Shown: positions 35,575 through 44,803, counted from the stretch's first letter. The stretch is DNA of 64,000 bases from Mangrovivirga halotolerans (GCF_026241165.1 NZ_JAPFQN010000002.1:372001-436000); one strand, 5' to 3'. Notes: a model not told the origin generated them from the sequence alone. Made by a program: numbers and translations.

Positions 35575-36065
35575 GCTCCCTCAATAAATCTAATTCCGCA
35601 TTGGTTTTAAATGGCTGCAATTATAAATAGTGGCAGCCTATTTATCCACCTTATGCTTACTTATTAATTATTAATTTTTGGGACTCTTTTTTGACTCTCT
35701 GATAGTTAGGCGCTTATAGAAAATATCAATTTACTGGTCCTAAACTGATAATATTAAAGCGACGGATTTCATGTTAATTTGAGTCCATCTAATTTTCACT
35801 ACTATCTAAAATAGCACTTAAAACAGAATAAAAAAAATGGTTATTTTTGATTATTGATTTACTACAAAATCAAAAATGAAAATCAAATTTTATCCTGGGT
35901 ATATATTTAAATTTTTGATACTATTAGATCATTCTTTCCATATGAAATGACCATAAATGGTTACATCATCTGTTCATACATATCAAAATTGATTTTCTTT
36001 AAAAAATACAATAATAAAAATTGAATCATTTTTAAACAATTGATATTTATAATAACCTTTTCCAT
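35575..36065. other. Long AT-rich intergenic region with two inverted repeats
   Basis: This 491-base stretch lies between the short sigma factor (starting at 35574) and the aspartoacylase-family gene (ending at 36066), both on the minus strand. It has a hairpin GGCTGC (35613-35618) / GCAGCC (35633-35638) in what would be the sigma factor leader, and a second inverted repeat TTTTTGATT (35844-35852) / AATCAAAAA (35868-35876). I find no open frame of coding character. It could hold a promoter, a small RNA or an operator. Confidence 0.45.
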
Positions 36066-37268
36066 TTATTGAAAAAACTTTTCATTCTTATAATCTTTAC
36101 TTCTTACGGCTTTTTCACGGTTTTTCATCAGGTATTTATTTTTATCTAAAATTATCGCCCTGAAACCCAGAAGATGGAAAAATCGCTTCGCAAAAAATTT
36201 CGCTATTGAAGTATCTACTTCTAAAGTGTCCTTTTCACTATTATGCCACTTCACACCAGGCAATACAGGTAGAATCTTATCGATTTTAAGATTCCTTAAT
36301 TTTTCAGATAATTTAAGGAAGAAAGGAGAAACCCTTCTGATAAGAAAAAAACCATCATCGCCCTGATTTTGATATAGAGGCATAAATATGCGTGCATTTT
36401 CTTCTGCCTTTATTCGTTCTCCATTATATTTTGCTAAAACTAACCCTTGCTTTACTTTCTGAAAATTCACAAAGCCTGGCTTCATTTTAAATTTTGAATT
36501 ATCAAAAACCTGATACCTGTAAAAGATCTCAAATATTTCATGCGAGTCAAAGGAAGTTTTCGCCAGTTGATCGTAATATTTATAGTAATCAAAAGACTTT
36601 TTTTTGAGCATACCGGCATGCACAAGAGCCAGCAAAATAAAAGCTTTATGATTATCTACCGATGATTTATCCCCATGGCTTCCTCCTTCAAATCCAAAGG
36701 CGACATAGCCTAATTCATTGATATAGCTCAACAATGGGCCTTCAAGATATTCTTCAATTCCCAGAATCATAGGAACAGGAAATAATTCGGCAAATTTTCT
36801 ATTTGCAAGACAATCATTTACAGTTAAAAAAGGATTAGTTTCACTAGAAGTGGTATGGAGGTCGAAAAAATAAAAAGGCCCCTCATCTTCATTCAAAATT
36901 TTTCTTATTTCAACAAGAATTTCCTTTTGCTCAATAATGTCCTGAGCTGGATTATTTCCTGCTTCATTAAGCAAATTGTTAATTTTTTCTCTGGTCCAAA
37001 GCCTGTTCAAATCATACTTTTCATATCGCAGTCCTTTACCGAGTGCTCGAAGATTACCACTAATTCCGTAAATATTTCCTCTGACTTTTATTTTACTGTT
37101 TGATATCTCATCAAAAACTTCTTTAATGGCAAAAACACCCGAAGGTTCATTACCATGTATTCCTCCAGTAAAGATCATGCTCGGACCATGCTTACTGCCC
37201 TCGATTTTTCCGATCAATCTTCCTACTTTGATCTTATGACCGCTAAATTGATCAATTAATTCCACCAT
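36066..37268 (-). CDS. Succinylglutamate desuccinylase/aspartoacylase-family zinc enzyme
   Basis: The 400-residue protein has the M14-type zinc site: His38-Gly-Asn-Glu41 in 'GGIHGNEPSG' and His138 in 'FFDLHTTSSE', with a 'DLNRLW' segment that would supply the substrate-binding Arg89. The 'FGFEGGSHGD' stretch is also typical of the aspartoacylase branch. It would cut an amide bond in an acyl-amino acid. The last part of the protein, after about residue 300, is extended and not recognised. It overlaps the GCS2-CBS gene by 17 bases, so the two are translationally coupled. Confidence 0.88.
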   Translation of the reverse strand: MVELIDQFSGHKIKVGRLIGKIEGSKHGPSMIFTGGIHGNEPSGVFAIKEVFDEISNSKIKVRGNIYGISGNLRALGKGLRYEKYDLNRLWTREKINNLLNEAGNNPAQDIIEQKEILVEIRKILNEDEGPFYFFDLHTTSSETNPFLTVNDCLANRKFAELFPVPMILGIEEYLEGPLLSYINELGYVAFGFEGGSHGDKSSVDNHKAFILLALVHAGMLKKKSFDYYKYYDQLAKTSFDSHEIFEIFYRYQVFDNSKFKMKPGFVNFQKVKQGLVLAKYNGERIKAEENARIFMPLYQNQGDDGFFLIRRVSPFFLKLSEKLRNLKIDKILPVLPGVKWHNSEKDTLEVDTSIAKFFAKRFFHLLGFRAIILDKNKYLMKNREKAVRSKDYKNEKFFQ

Positions 37269-39135
37269 ATTTCATCGACTTTATGTCATTTACAGTGATA
37301 ATTCCAACCATCTGATTTTTCTCAACAACTGGCAAACATGTTAAATGATGGTTTCTAAGTATTTCTACCACTTCTTTAATGGGTTGATGAATATCCACGG
37401 TTTGAAAATCTTTTTCCATTATATCGCCAACATTATATTTCGATATATCGAGCTGGTTTTTCCTAACTTTTTTGAGCAACCTTTCGCCTAAAATTCCAAC
37501 CAAATCACCTTTTATATCCTCAACAGGCAAATGATGAATATCATTCCATTCCATTATTTTAATGGCAAATTCTGCTGGATCCTCAACATTTACTGTAAAT
37601 AAATGTGTAGACATTATATGACCTGCAAACTTTGCAGATTCGTGGATTTCAGGAATTGGCTTAGAAGTCTTCCATTCATGAACTGGTTTTCCCTTTTGCT
37701 GATGCTTATATATAGACTTAGTCAAAGCCATCAGGGCATCATCCCTTTTTAAGTCCTTTTTTAATTCTCGAAAATTTTTAATAATCCACTGAGCAGATGA
37801 TCTGCCTGCTGTCCTTTTTTCAATGATTCCGAGATACTTTTCAATATCTCTCTTGTCCACCTCCATTTTTTTTAGTCCTTCATAAGCTAAAGGCAAAAAT
37901 TCATTCGCAATCAATTGCCTTACTGATCTATAGTCCCCTTCCCATCTCATAACTGACTCTTTTCCTGTCCGAGCAGCTCGAATAAAATTACTCTTGGCAT
38001 CTCTGAAGTCCATCTCTCCCTCCATCTCATCATATTTTGCAGGACGCCCTTTCATCAACCCGGCCCAAAAAGCAAAATTTGCTACCTCATCAACTATAGT
38101 TGGACCGGAAGGAATATATCTGTTTTCTATTCTTAAATGAGGTTTACCTCCTCCAACTCCATAACAAGGCCTATTCCATGGATAGATTGTCCCATTGTGT
38201 AAACTCAGGGCTTCTAGCTTGGGAATCTCTGAAATATTTCTTTTCATTTTATCATAAATATTCTCTTCAAGTTCTTTGGTAAGAAGCACCTTGTACTTAG
38301 ATATATTCTTCTTAAAAATATCTGTGACAGTTCCCGTAGCCCAATTATCTCCAAATGAAACTCGTGGCTCCTGATCTTTCAAGGCATAGGAGCTGATCCT
38401 GGTATCAACACTTTGCATAAATAAAGCGATCCTTGTTTCAAACCACAATTCTCTACCAAGCAGTAATGGTGAATTAGCACATATACCTAACACAGGTCCG
38501 GATATAGCCTGTGACCAGTTATAAGAAGATACAAAGTCATCTGAGGACACCTGCAAATGCATTTGAAAACTAGTATTACACGCTTCAAATAAAACTGAAT
38601 CATGGATAAAGGTGAGCTCATCAACACCCATCATATGAAAACTAAAATCGGTACCTCTGATAGCCTTTACTACCTCATTTAGTAGAAAATATCGAGGGAT
38701 GGGCGTCATATAATCTAATTGTAGTTCTTTTCTGCTAATGGTAGGTAATATACCCGTTAACAAAACCCTGCTATCGTGTTTCTTAGCTGCCTTTTTTGCC
38801 TTCTCAAGAAATTTGGTTAAGGTATTCTCTAGTTCGGAAAAACAATCTTTTTCAAATAGCAAGGGGTCCAGGTTGATTTCTAGATTATATTTTGCCAGTT
38901 CGGTAGTAAAATGTCTGTCATTAATTTCATTAAGAACTTCAAGAGAGTTATCCGCAGGTTTCCAGTTTTTATTGATTAGACAAAATTCCTGCTCCGCTCC
39001 AATCCTAACCACATCATCTTCAAAACTTTTATTTTGTATAAGTTCGTCCAGGATCTGAATATCTTCCAGCAACCTTTTAATATATTTTGCCCTTAACTGA
39101 CCATCAGAAATAGATTTTACTGAGTGTTCTCCCAT
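37252..39135 (-). CDS. GCS2-type carboxylate-amine ligase fused to two CBS domains
   Basis: The 627-residue protein has a GCS2 (glutamate-cysteine ligase-like) domain in its first two thirds, with 'VVRIGAEQEFCLIN', 'LTKFLEKAKKAAKKHDSRVLLTGILP', 'FHMMGVDELTFIHDSVLFEACNTSFQMHLQV' and 'HLRIENRYIPSGPTIVDEVANFAFWAGL'. A CBS pair follows (about residues 505-627), with 'HHLPVEDIKGDLVGILGE' and 'HLTCLPVVEKNQMVGIITVNDIK'. CBS domains usually sense adenosine nucleotides. The product and partner amino acid are not known. The gene overlaps the aspartoacylase gene, which could undo or process the same amide bond. Confidence 0.88.
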   Translation of the reverse strand: MGEHSVKSISDGQLRAKYIKRLLEDIQILDELIQNKSFEDDVVRIGAEQEFCLINKNWKPADNSLEVLNEINDRHFTTELAKYNLEINLDPLLFEKDCFSELENTLTKFLEKAKKAAKKHDSRVLLTGILPTISRKELQLDYMTPIPRYFLLNEVVKAIRGTDFSFHMMGVDELTFIHDSVLFEACNTSFQMHLQVSSDDFVSSYNWSQAISGPVLGICANSPLLLGRELWFETRIALFMQSVDTRISSYALKDQEPRVSFGDNWATGTVTDIFKKNISKYKVLLTKELEENIYDKMKRNISEIPKLEALSLHNGTIYPWNRPCYGVGGGKPHLRIENRYIPSGPTIVDEVANFAFWAGLMKGRPAKYDEMEGEMDFRDAKSNFIRAARTGKESVMRWEGDYRSVRQLIANEFLPLAYEGLKKMEVDKRDIEKYLGIIEKRTAGRSSAQWIIKNFRELKKDLKRDDALMALTKSIYKHQQKGKPVHEWKTSKPIPEIHESAKFAGHIMSTHLFTVNVEDPAEFAIKIMEWNDIHHLPVEDIKGDLVGILGERLLKKVRKNQLDISKYNVGDIMEKDFQTVDIHQPIKEVVEILRNHHLTCLPVVEKNQMVGIITVNDIKSMKYGGIN

Positions 39136-39273
39136 AAGTAAAAGATTATTTTATCTTTACATAATCTAACATCTGATATTATATATATATAAAACAATCA
39201 TCAGTTAAGATTATGATTTTTAACGAATAACCTTTTCCTTTGGAACTTATTTTATCAACTATACTTTTTTAAA

Positions 39274-40185
39274 ATGAAACCATACCTCCATATTCTGGTA
39301 ATTGCCTTATCATTTTTCTCATTCCAGTTATCTGGCCAGGAAAAAATAGAATATGACTCTACCAAGACAGTTTATTTAACTACAAAAGATAAAGCAGTAT
39401 ATAGAGGTAAAATAACCGATCAATCTGATAATAAAGTTTTTCTCCAAACCGAAAAATTCGGATTACTACACATCTATAAAGAAGATATCAGAGAAATTGA
39501 AATTGTCGATGGGCAACTTATAAAAAAAGGAAAAGTCTGGCATGACCATATTTATGCTACCCGTTACATCTTATCTGGCAATGCTATCCCTCTGGAAAAA
39601 GGACAGGGATATTATAATAATCTATGGATATTTTCAAATAATTTAAATTATGGAATTACAAATAACTTCTCTGTAAGCACTGGTGTTTTTACAGTTTTTG
39701 ATGGTTCATCTGGTATCGGACTTCCGTTTTGGGTTTCTGCTAAATACAGCTTTAACAAGATTGGGCAAAACATGTATTTTTCAATTGGAGCAATGGGCCT
39801 CAAAGTCTTTAATGTAGACATGCCTGTTCTGGGTGCAATCTATGGTGCTACAACTTTTGGTGATAAAAATCGAAACCTCACGCTGGGATTAGGAGTTCCC
39901 TATCAACATGGTTACGGTCTCGTTAAATACCCACTGGGGAAGATCAGTGGAGCTATTCGGGTCTCAAAATCAACCTATCTTACTCTTGAAGGATTTATTG
40001 CCGGAATTAATTTTATTGAAAACCAGGATTTAGGCGAGGGCATGCTTTTAACTATCGGAGGGAAATCCGGGTCGAAAAACATTAGTTTTAACTATGGTGC
40101 AATTCTGGCTTTTGACTTTGCTTATCCTAGTTTTATAGTTGGTATTCCAGTATTTGGAATTACAGTCCCTTTTGGAAAAAAATAA
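39274..40185 (+). CDS. Secreted or outer membrane barrel-like protein (303 aa)
   Basis: The protein has a signal peptide (cleavage near 'QLSGQ') and a short N-terminal region 'VYLTTKDKAVYRGKITDQSDNKVFL', followed by many Gly and aromatic residues in alternating strands ('NYGITNNFSVSTGVFTVF', 'YSFNKIGQNMYFSIGAMGL'), which suggests an outer membrane beta-barrel. The N-terminal part resembles a small SH3-like or LSm-like domain. No named family is recognised. It lies 63 bases upstream of the TlpA-like gene and may share its promoter. Confidence 0.7.
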   Translation: MKPYLHILVIALSFFSFQLSGQEKIEYDSTKTVYLTTKDKAVYRGKITDQSDNKVFLQTEKFGLLHIYKEDIREIEIVDGQLIKKGKVWHDHIYATRYILSGNAIPLEKGQGYYNNLWIFSNNLNYGITNNFSVSTGVFTVFDGSSGIGLPFWVSAKYSFNKIGQNMYFSIGAMGLKVFNVDMPVLGAIYGATTFGDKNRNLTLGLGVPYQHGYGLVKYPLGKISGAIRVSKSTYLTLEGFIAGINFIENQDLGEGMLLTIGGKSGSKNISFNYGAILAFDFAYPSFIVGIPVFGITVPFGKK

Positions 40186-40248
40186 TCCTTTTTGAACTTT
40201 TCAAATGTTATTTTAAGTAAATTTATAAACCACAAAACAGTTTAAACA

Positions 40249-40815
40249 ATGACCCATTTAAATTCAAACTGGGTTTTGTTGACAATATTTCTGTTTTTTA
40301 ATCTCTCATTCACCTCGTATTCTCAGAAAAATGCCAACGATGCCCCCTTGCAAAAGGCTCCTGATTTCACTTTAAAAGATCTTAGTGGAAAAGAAGTTTC
40401 TATGAATGAATACAAAGAAAAATTCTTAGTTATTCATATTGCCACTACCTGGTGCCCTTTCTGTAATGCAGAAGCCCCATACCTTCAGGCTTTATATGAA
40501 AAATATCAGTCTGAAAATGTTGAAGTCCTTATAATTGATGTAAAAGAACCAGAGAGCCTAGTAAAATCAAAATTACAGAATAAATATAACTTCACGTTCC
40601 CGGTTTTACTTGATTCCGATGGTAATGTTGCTGCTTCTTTTGCTCCTGAAAATGTATTACCTGACCTTGCAAGAGATGAAGTAATGCTAGCATCAAATTT
40701 GATTGTGGATCCGGAAGGAAATATTCAGTTTATGTCATTATTAGACTCTAAAAACTTTGACGCTAAACTGATTTCTCTACAAAAAAGATTAAATGAGCTT
40801 CTTCAGGAAAACTAG
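40249..40815 (+). CDS. TlpA/ResA-like thioredoxin-fold oxidoreductase
   Basis: The 188-residue protein has a signal peptide followed by a thioredoxin fold with the active site Trp68-Cys69-Pro-Phe-Cys72 in 'TTWCPFCNAEAPYL'. 'APDFTLKDLSGKEVSMNEYK' is the usual start of TlpA/ResA or AhpC/TSA-type proteins. It would work in the periplasm in thiol-disulfide exchange. It overlaps the DsbD-N-like gene by 23 bases. Confidence 0.9.
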   Translation: MTHLNSNWVLLTIFLFFNLSFTSYSQKNANDAPLQKAPDFTLKDLSGKEVSMNEYKEKFLVIHIATTWCPFCNAEAPYLQALYEKYQSENVEVLIIDVKEPESLVKSKLQNKYNFTFPVLLDSDGNVAASFAPENVLPDLARDEVMLASNLIVDPEGNIQFMSLLDSKNFDAKLISLQKRLNELLQEN

Positions 40816-41239
40816 CTTACTGGTAATTCTATTAGTGATTACTTGTAGTAATTTTCAGGATAATGATTGGGTTCATTTTCAAAAATTCATATTGACCCCT
40901 ACTGAAAACCCGGATACCCTGGTGCTATACTTTACAATAGACCAGGGTTTTCATATTCAGTCTGATCAACCTGAAGATGACTTGATGATCCCTACAGAAT
41001 TATATTTGCAGGAAACTAATACCTTATCCTTTGGTCGCCCCATCTTTCCAGAGCCTGAATATTTTTATGTAGGAAATTTCAAAACTCAAGTTTTCAGTAA
41101 CGAACTGATCGTAAAAGTTCCACTAATACATTCCGGAAAATTAAACCAAAATTCAATTTTCGGAACAATAAAATATCAACCATGTAATAGTCAAAAATGC
41201 TTTTTCCCAAGGGAACTTTCTTTTAAAATTAATCTCTAA
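40793..41239 (+). CDS. Stand-alone DsbD N-terminal (nDsbD)-like lipoprotein
   Basis: The 148-residue protein begins 23 bases before the TlpA-like stop, with its ATG at 40793, and has a lipoprotein-type signal ('VITC', Cys18). The mature domain matches the immunoglobulin-like N-terminal domain of DsbD: 'FTIDQGFHIQSDQP' and the Cys131-Asn-Ser-Gln-Lys-Cys136 pair in 'YQPCNSQKCFFPR', the position of the DsbD-alpha disulfide. In full-length DsbD this domain carries electrons from the membrane domain to periplasmic partners. Here it is a separate protein next to a thioredoxin-like oxidoreductase, which would be its natural partner. The membrane part is not in the window. Confidence 0.85.
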   Translation: MSFFRKTSLLVILLVITCSNFQDNDWVHFQKFILTPTENPDTLVLYFTIDQGFHIQSDQPEDDLMIPTELYLQETNTLSFGRPIFPEPEYFYVGNFKTQVFSNELIVKVPLIHSGKLNQNSIFGTIKYQPCNSQKCFFPRELSFKINL

Positions 41240-41813
41240 CCTCCACGACCACTTCAATTTCAACTGCAATATTAGATGGAAGCGATCCCATACCTACTGC
41301 TGCTCTGGCATGTTTACCCCTTTCCCCAAATACTTCGACGATAAGATCACTAAACCCATTGATAACGGATGGATGATCAGCAAAATCCGGATCAGCATTT
41401 ACCATACCATGTACCTTTACAATTCTTACTACATTATTAAGATCTCCTATCTCTGCTTTTAAAGAACTTAACTGTTGTATAGCAGTGTACCTGGCTGCTT
41501 CATATCCTTGTTCTACAGTAAGGTCTGATCCAACTTTCCCTGTTATGTATGTTCCATCCTCTTTCTTTGGACCTTTCCCAGCCAGAAACACAAGGTTTCC
41601 TGATCTTACTGCATTCACATAATTAGCAACTGGTGCACCAGGTTCTGTCAAGTTTATTCCTAACTCTGCGACTTTTTTTTCTACATCATATGGATAAAGT
41701 GCCTGTCGTACTGTATCCATTTCCAAAGTGTCACTTAATTCCTTCTTTTCGGTGGGTTGACAAGATGTGATACTAAGAATTACAAAAACTGGCAATAAGA
41801 AATATTTAGTCAT
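41229..41813 (-). CDS. RidA/YjgF-family protein with a lipoprotein signal
   Basis: The 194-residue protein starts with a lipoprotein signal ('LSITSC', Cys18) and has a RidA-type domain: 'NAVRSGNLVFLAGKGPK', 'GSDLTVEQGYEAARYTAIQQL' and 'ARAAVGMGSLPSNIAVEIEVVVEV'. The Arg of 'ARAAVGMGSLP' matches the RidA substrate Arg. RidA normally deaminates reactive enamines in the cytosol, so an exported lipoprotein is unusual. It overlaps the convergent nDsbD gene by 11 bases at the 3' end. Confidence 0.88.
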   Translation of the reverse strand: MTKYFLLPVFVILSITSCQPTEKKELSDTLEMDTVRQALYPYDVEKKVAELGINLTEPGAPVANYVNAVRSGNLVFLAGKGPKKEDGTYITGKVGSDLTVEQGYEAARYTAIQQLSSLKAEIGDLNNVVRIVKVHGMVNADPDFADHPSVINGFSDLIVEVFGERGKHARAAVGMGSLPSNIAVEIEVVVEVRD

Positions 41814-41865
41814 TGTGATTTGATATTGTTGAAAAAGAATAAATACTGATTTTGTTAATATACAA

Positions 41866-41894
41866 ACAAAAAACCGAAGATCTCTCTTCGGTTT
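41866..41894 (-). terminator. Intrinsic terminator (minus strand) after korAB
   Basis: AAACCGAAGA (41871-41880) pairs with TCTTCGGTTT (41885-41894) over a TCTC loop. On the minus strand it ends in a T-run and lies 26 bases beyond the korB stop. Confidence 0.9.
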
Positions 41895-41919
41895 TATTCA
41901 ATATTGAGATAGCATTTTC

Positions 41920-42954
41920 TTATTTAACTTCCCAGAAGTTATTGCCACTTAACAATGAATCCAGATCAGCTTCTCGTTTAGACCTATAAAGATCAATCTG
42001 ATCCTGGAATACTTGCTCATAAGTATTTCGTTGGTTTTTATAAAATACCCCAAAAGGACGAGGTAATTTACCTCTCTCCTCTGTGTAGTCGAAGAATTCA
42101 GCCAATATTGAGGCTTTTATTTTATCTTCTTCATCATGTATCCAGCAATCATCAGGAGAATATGAATCCATATCCACGATTACAGGTTTAAATCCCTCCA
42201 GAATTATACCTTTTGAATCATTATCAAATAATAAGGGTTTACCGTTTTCGAGATATAATGTGTTTTGATCTTTAAGTGATTTATCGGTAAACTCTTCAAA
42301 TGCCCCATCATTGAAAACATTACAGTTTTGGTATATTTCTATAAAGGAAGCTCCCTTATGATCATGAGCAGCGCTTAAAATCTCTCTCATATGTACAGGG
42401 TTTCGATCAATTGCCCTCGCCACAAATGTGCCCTCGCTACCTAAAGCAAGAGTGATTGGATTAAATGGTCTGTCTACAGAACCAAAAGGAGTTGATTTAC
42501 TTATCTGACCTTTGGGAGATGTAGGAGAATACTGACCTTTAGTCAAGCCGTAAATTTGATTATTAAACAAAACGATATTTAAATTAAAATTACGTCTCAG
42601 GAGATGGATAAGATGGTTACCACCGATTGACAAACTATCTCCGTCTCCAGTGATCATCCATATATCTAATTCAGGATTTACAGCTTTCAGGCCACTGACT
42701 ATTGCCCCCGCCCTACCGTGAATACTATGCATTCCATAAGTGTTCATATAATAGGGAAACCTTGAGGAGCATCCTATTCCTGAAATGAAAACGATATTCT
42801 CCCTGGGCACCTTGATTGAAGGTAAAATTGTCTGAATCTGTTTAAGAATAGAATAATCACCACAACCAGGACACCATCTTACGTCCTGATCGGTAGCAAA
42901 ATCCTTGGCAGTAAGAGTTTCACCGTGTCCGTTACTTTTATTTTTGGTTTGCAT
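41920..42954 (-). CDS. korB: 2-oxoacid:ferredoxin oxidoreductase, beta subunit
   Basis: The 344-residue protein has the TPP-binding motif GDGDSLSIGGNH (103-114), the beta-subunit Cys residues in 'RWCPGCGDYS' (Cys28 and Cys31) and Cys62 in 'GIGCSSR', and the substrate-pocket segment 'NNQIYGLTKGQYSPTSPKGQ'. It makes a two-subunit enzyme with the gene upstream, which overlaps it by 17 bases. The enzyme converts 2-oxoacids such as 2-oxoglutarate to acyl-CoA and CO2, reducing ferredoxin. The 2-oxoglutarate assignment is usual for this type in Bacteroidota but is not proven here. Confidence 0.95.
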   Translation of the reverse strand: MQTKNKSNGHGETLTAKDFATDQDVRWCPGCGDYSILKQIQTILPSIKVPRENIVFISGIGCSSRFPYYMNTYGMHSIHGRAGAIVSGLKAVNPELDIWMITGDGDSLSIGGNHLIHLLRRNFNLNIVLFNNQIYGLTKGQYSPTSPKGQISKSTPFGSVDRPFNPITLALGSEGTFVARAIDRNPVHMREILSAAHDHKGASFIEIYQNCNVFNDGAFEEFTDKSLKDQNTLYLENGKPLLFDNDSKGIILEGFKPVIVDMDSYSPDDCWIHDEEDKIKASILAEFFDYTEERGKLPRPFGVFYKNQRNTYEQVFQDQIDLYRSKREADLDSLLSGNNFWEVK

Positions 42955-44803
42955 ATTCTCTGAATTTTAATACTTGTTCCTTGATCTCATCAACTGTAAA
43001 TGGTAAACCCTTAACTTTACTTATGGACTGGGCATCGATAAGAAATTTATCTCTGATCAATTTTGTAAGCTGGCCACGGTTCATCTCCGGCACCACTACC
43101 TTATCAAATGATTTCAATAATTCACCCAGATTTGAAGGAAAAGGGAAAAGATATTTCAAGTGTATGTGAGCTACTGACAACCCTTCCTCAATTAACTCTT
43201 TAGTTGCCGTCTCGATCGCCCCAAAAGTTGATCCCCAACCCAGTATTAATATATCTGCGCCGGTTTCACCCCTGTTGATTTCCTGTTGAGGAATAAAATC
43301 AGCAATTTTTTCGATTTTTTCGGCCCTGATTTTAACCATGAGCTCATGGTTATTTCCATCATAGGAAACATTTCCTGTTTTTTCTTCTTTCTCCAAACCT
43401 CCTACCCTGTGAGTATAACCTTTCATTCCGGGAACCACCCACGGTCGAACATGATTTTCGTCTCGGTAATAAGGTAAATATTGCTCATCAACAAACTCGT
43501 CTCCTTTTGGACGATGGATATTAAATTCTTTTAAATCTTTTGATTCAGGGAATTGCCATGGTTCTGATCCATTTGCAACATATCCATCCGAAAGGACAAG
43601 AACAGGTGTCATATGTTCAACTGCAATTCTACAGGCTTCATAGGCCACATCGAAGCAATCTTTTGGAGAAGAGGCTGCTAATACCGGCATCGGCGCTTCT
43701 CCATTTCTTCCATATACTGCCTGCAAAAGATCTGCTTGTTCCGTTTTGGTAGGCAATCCTGTAGAAGGACCTCCTCGTTGAACATTTATAATTACCATTG
43801 GTGTTTCCAGCATAACGGCCAAACCAATTGCCTCTCCTTTTAAAGCAATACCTGGTCCGGATGATCCTGTTACAGCTAACGACCCTCCAAATGAAGCTCC
43901 GATGGCCGCACAAGCAGCAGCAATTTCATCCTCAGCCTGGTATGTTTTTACGCCGAAATTTTTATGCCTGCTTAATTCATGAAGTATGTCCGAAGCAGGT
44001 GTTATGGGATAGCTTGCGTAAAAAAGATCTAAATCATTCTTGTGAGAAGCTGCTACAAGCGCTAAGGCCAAAGCGCTATTACCATTTATATTTCTGTATT
44101 TACCTTTCGGCAATGAAGCTGCCTTTATTCGAAACCGGGTTTTAAATGTTTCATTGGTATCCCCGAAATTATACCCGGTTTTTAAGGCCTTTATATTAGC
44201 CTCTGCTATTTCGGTATTCTTCTTAAATTTATTTCGGATAAACTTGATTGTATTATCCGGAGTCTGACTAAACATCCAGTAGACATACCCAAGGACAAAC
44301 ATATTTTTACATCTGTCCACCTCTTTTACGGATAACCCAAACTCTTTGAGGGCCTCACGGGTCATCTTTGTTATATCTATAGCATGAAGCTGGTAATTAT
44401 CCAGGGAATGATCGATTAATGGATTAGCTCCATCAATATATTTTGCCAGTTTTAAATTTTTATTGTCAAAACCTGCTGTATTAGCTATAATTATTCCACC
44501 AGGCTTTAAATTTTTGAGGTTGATCTTCAATGCTGCTGCATTCATTACAACCAGCACATCAAACCGATCTCCCGGGGTAAATACTTCAACAGATCCAAAC
44601 TTCAATTGAAATCCCGATACACCGGCAAGGGTACCAATAGGGGCTCTTATCTCAGCAGGGAAATTGGGAAAAGTACTGATGTCATTACCAAATAATTCGA
44701 CAGTTTCAGTGAATTGACCACCTGTAAGCTGAATACCATCACCTGAATCGCCTGCGAAATGGATAACAACTTCGTCGCGTGACTCGTCAACTGGTTCTTT
44801 CAT
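42938..44803 (-). CDS. korA: 2-oxoacid:ferredoxin oxidoreductase, fused gamma-alpha subunit
   Basis: I prefer the start at the ATG at 44803 (MKEPVDESRD); an ATG at 44842 would add 13 residues. The N-terminal gamma domain has GDSGDGIQLTGG at about residues 18-26 and the alpha part begins around 'LDLFYASYPITPASDIL', with 'QAEDEIAAACAAIGASFGGSLAVTGSSGPGIALKGEAIGLAV' and 'MVIINVQRGGPSTGLPTKTEQADL', which hold the TPP and CoA-related loops. The fusion of gamma and alpha parts is common in Bacteroidota. The gene precedes korB with a 17-base overlap. Confidence 0.95.
   Translation of the reverse strand: MKEPVDESRDEVVIHFAGDSGDGIQLTGGQFTETVELFGNDISTFPNFPAEIRAPIGTLAGVSGFQLKFGSVEVFTPGDRFDVLVVMNAAALKINLKNLKPGGIIIANTAGFDNKNLKLAKYIDGANPLIDHSLDNYQLHAIDITKMTREALKEFGLSVKEVDRCKNMFVLGYVYWMFSQTPDNTIKFIRNKFKKNTEIAEANIKALKTGYNFGDTNETFKTRFRIKAASLPKGKYRNINGNSALALALVAASHKNDLDLFYASYPITPASDILHELSRHKNFGVKTYQAEDEIAAACAAIGASFGGSLAVTGSSGPGIALKGEAIGLAVMLETPMVIINVQRGGPSTGLPTKTEQADLLQAVYGRNGEAPMPVLAASSPKDCFDVAYEACRIAVEHMTPVLVLSDGYVANGSEPWQFPESKDLKEFNIHRPKGDEFVDEQYLPYYRDENHVRPWVVPGMKGYTHRVGGLEKEEKTGNVSYDGNNHELMVKIRAEKIEKIADFIPQQEINRGETGADILILGWGSTFGAIETATKELIEEGLSVAHIHLKYLFPFPSNLGELLKSFDKVVVPEMNRGQLTKLIRDKFLIDAQSISKVKGLPFTVDEIKEQVLKFREYANQK

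Noticed and set aside
43638-44145. Open frames on both strands inside korA
   Set aside because: They are shadows of the korA coding sequence, whose motifs are clear.
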